Positions 5,107 to 5,116 of a DNA stretch of 5,116 nt are shown here, one piece after another; position 1 is the stretch's first letter, and each line of letters begins with the position of its first letter. Location of the stretch: assembly GCA_900546785.1 (NCBI GenBank), contig URED01000062.1, forward strand, positions 1 to 5,116, given 5' to 3'. Source of the stretch: an uncultured Oscillospiraceae bacterium (lineage in GTDB: Bacteria > Bacillota > Clostridia > Oscillospirales > Acutalibacteraceae). The position numbers were made by a program, and so were the translations under genes. The notes under the pieces are model-generated. The model was given only the letters and a program-made list of their open reading frames with translations, ran no database searches and was not told where the DNA came from.

Positions 5107-5116
5107 CGTTTTCTTG

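Noticed and set aside
4988..5116. Minus-strand frame of 42 codons, open to the right edge, through the terminal repeats
   Set aside because: It reads through the hairpins and inverted repeat and shows no recognisable domain; most likely spurious translation of a repeat element, though its start lies outside the window.

Overview
The window looks like a chromosomal segment of an endospore-forming, Gram-positive Clostridia (Oscillospiraceae/Ruminococcus-like is my guess; the genus cannot be fixed from the sequence). The reasons are strong AGGAG-type ribosome binding sites, SigA-type promoters, moderate GC, U-tracted hairpin terminators, a fragment of a CotJC spore-coat gene, and a CHAP endolysin with wall-binding repeats.

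Left part (1-~930). The 3' end of a phage-type CHAP endolysin with two ~65-residue C-terminal repeats is followed by two look-alike terminators. Facing them on the minus strand is a 34-codon open frame too short for the usual gene-size cut-offs. It matches the N-terminus of CotJC (manganese-catalase-type spore coat protein) up to its QYGG motif, then runs out after three foreign codons. It keeps a good ribosome binding site and a plausible mother-cell (SigK/SigE-type) promoter. A phage lysis gene abutting a spore-coat gene cut mid-frame is what the end of a prophage inserted in cotJC would look like. This is the most interesting feature of the window.

Middle (~970-1650). A monocistronic GNAT acetyltransferase gene has a near-consensus SigA promoter and a long, strong terminator.

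Right part (~1670-5116). Two compact operons concern cell-envelope glycosylation. Operon 1 is a cytosolic GT8 glycosyltransferase translationally coupled to a VTT/TVP38-family (DedA-related) membrane protein, ended by a hairpin terminator. Operon 2 is a GtrB-like GT2 polyprenyl-phosphate sugar transferase overlapping a GtrA-family membrane protein by 8 nt. In known systems GtrB charges undecaprenyl phosphate with a sugar, GtrA is needed to flip it, and a polytopic GT-C enzyme then uses it outside. No GT-C gene is in the window. The last ~115 nt hold a GC hairpin and a 13-bp inverted repeat with pseudoknot-like pairing, probably an intergenic repeat or structured RNA.
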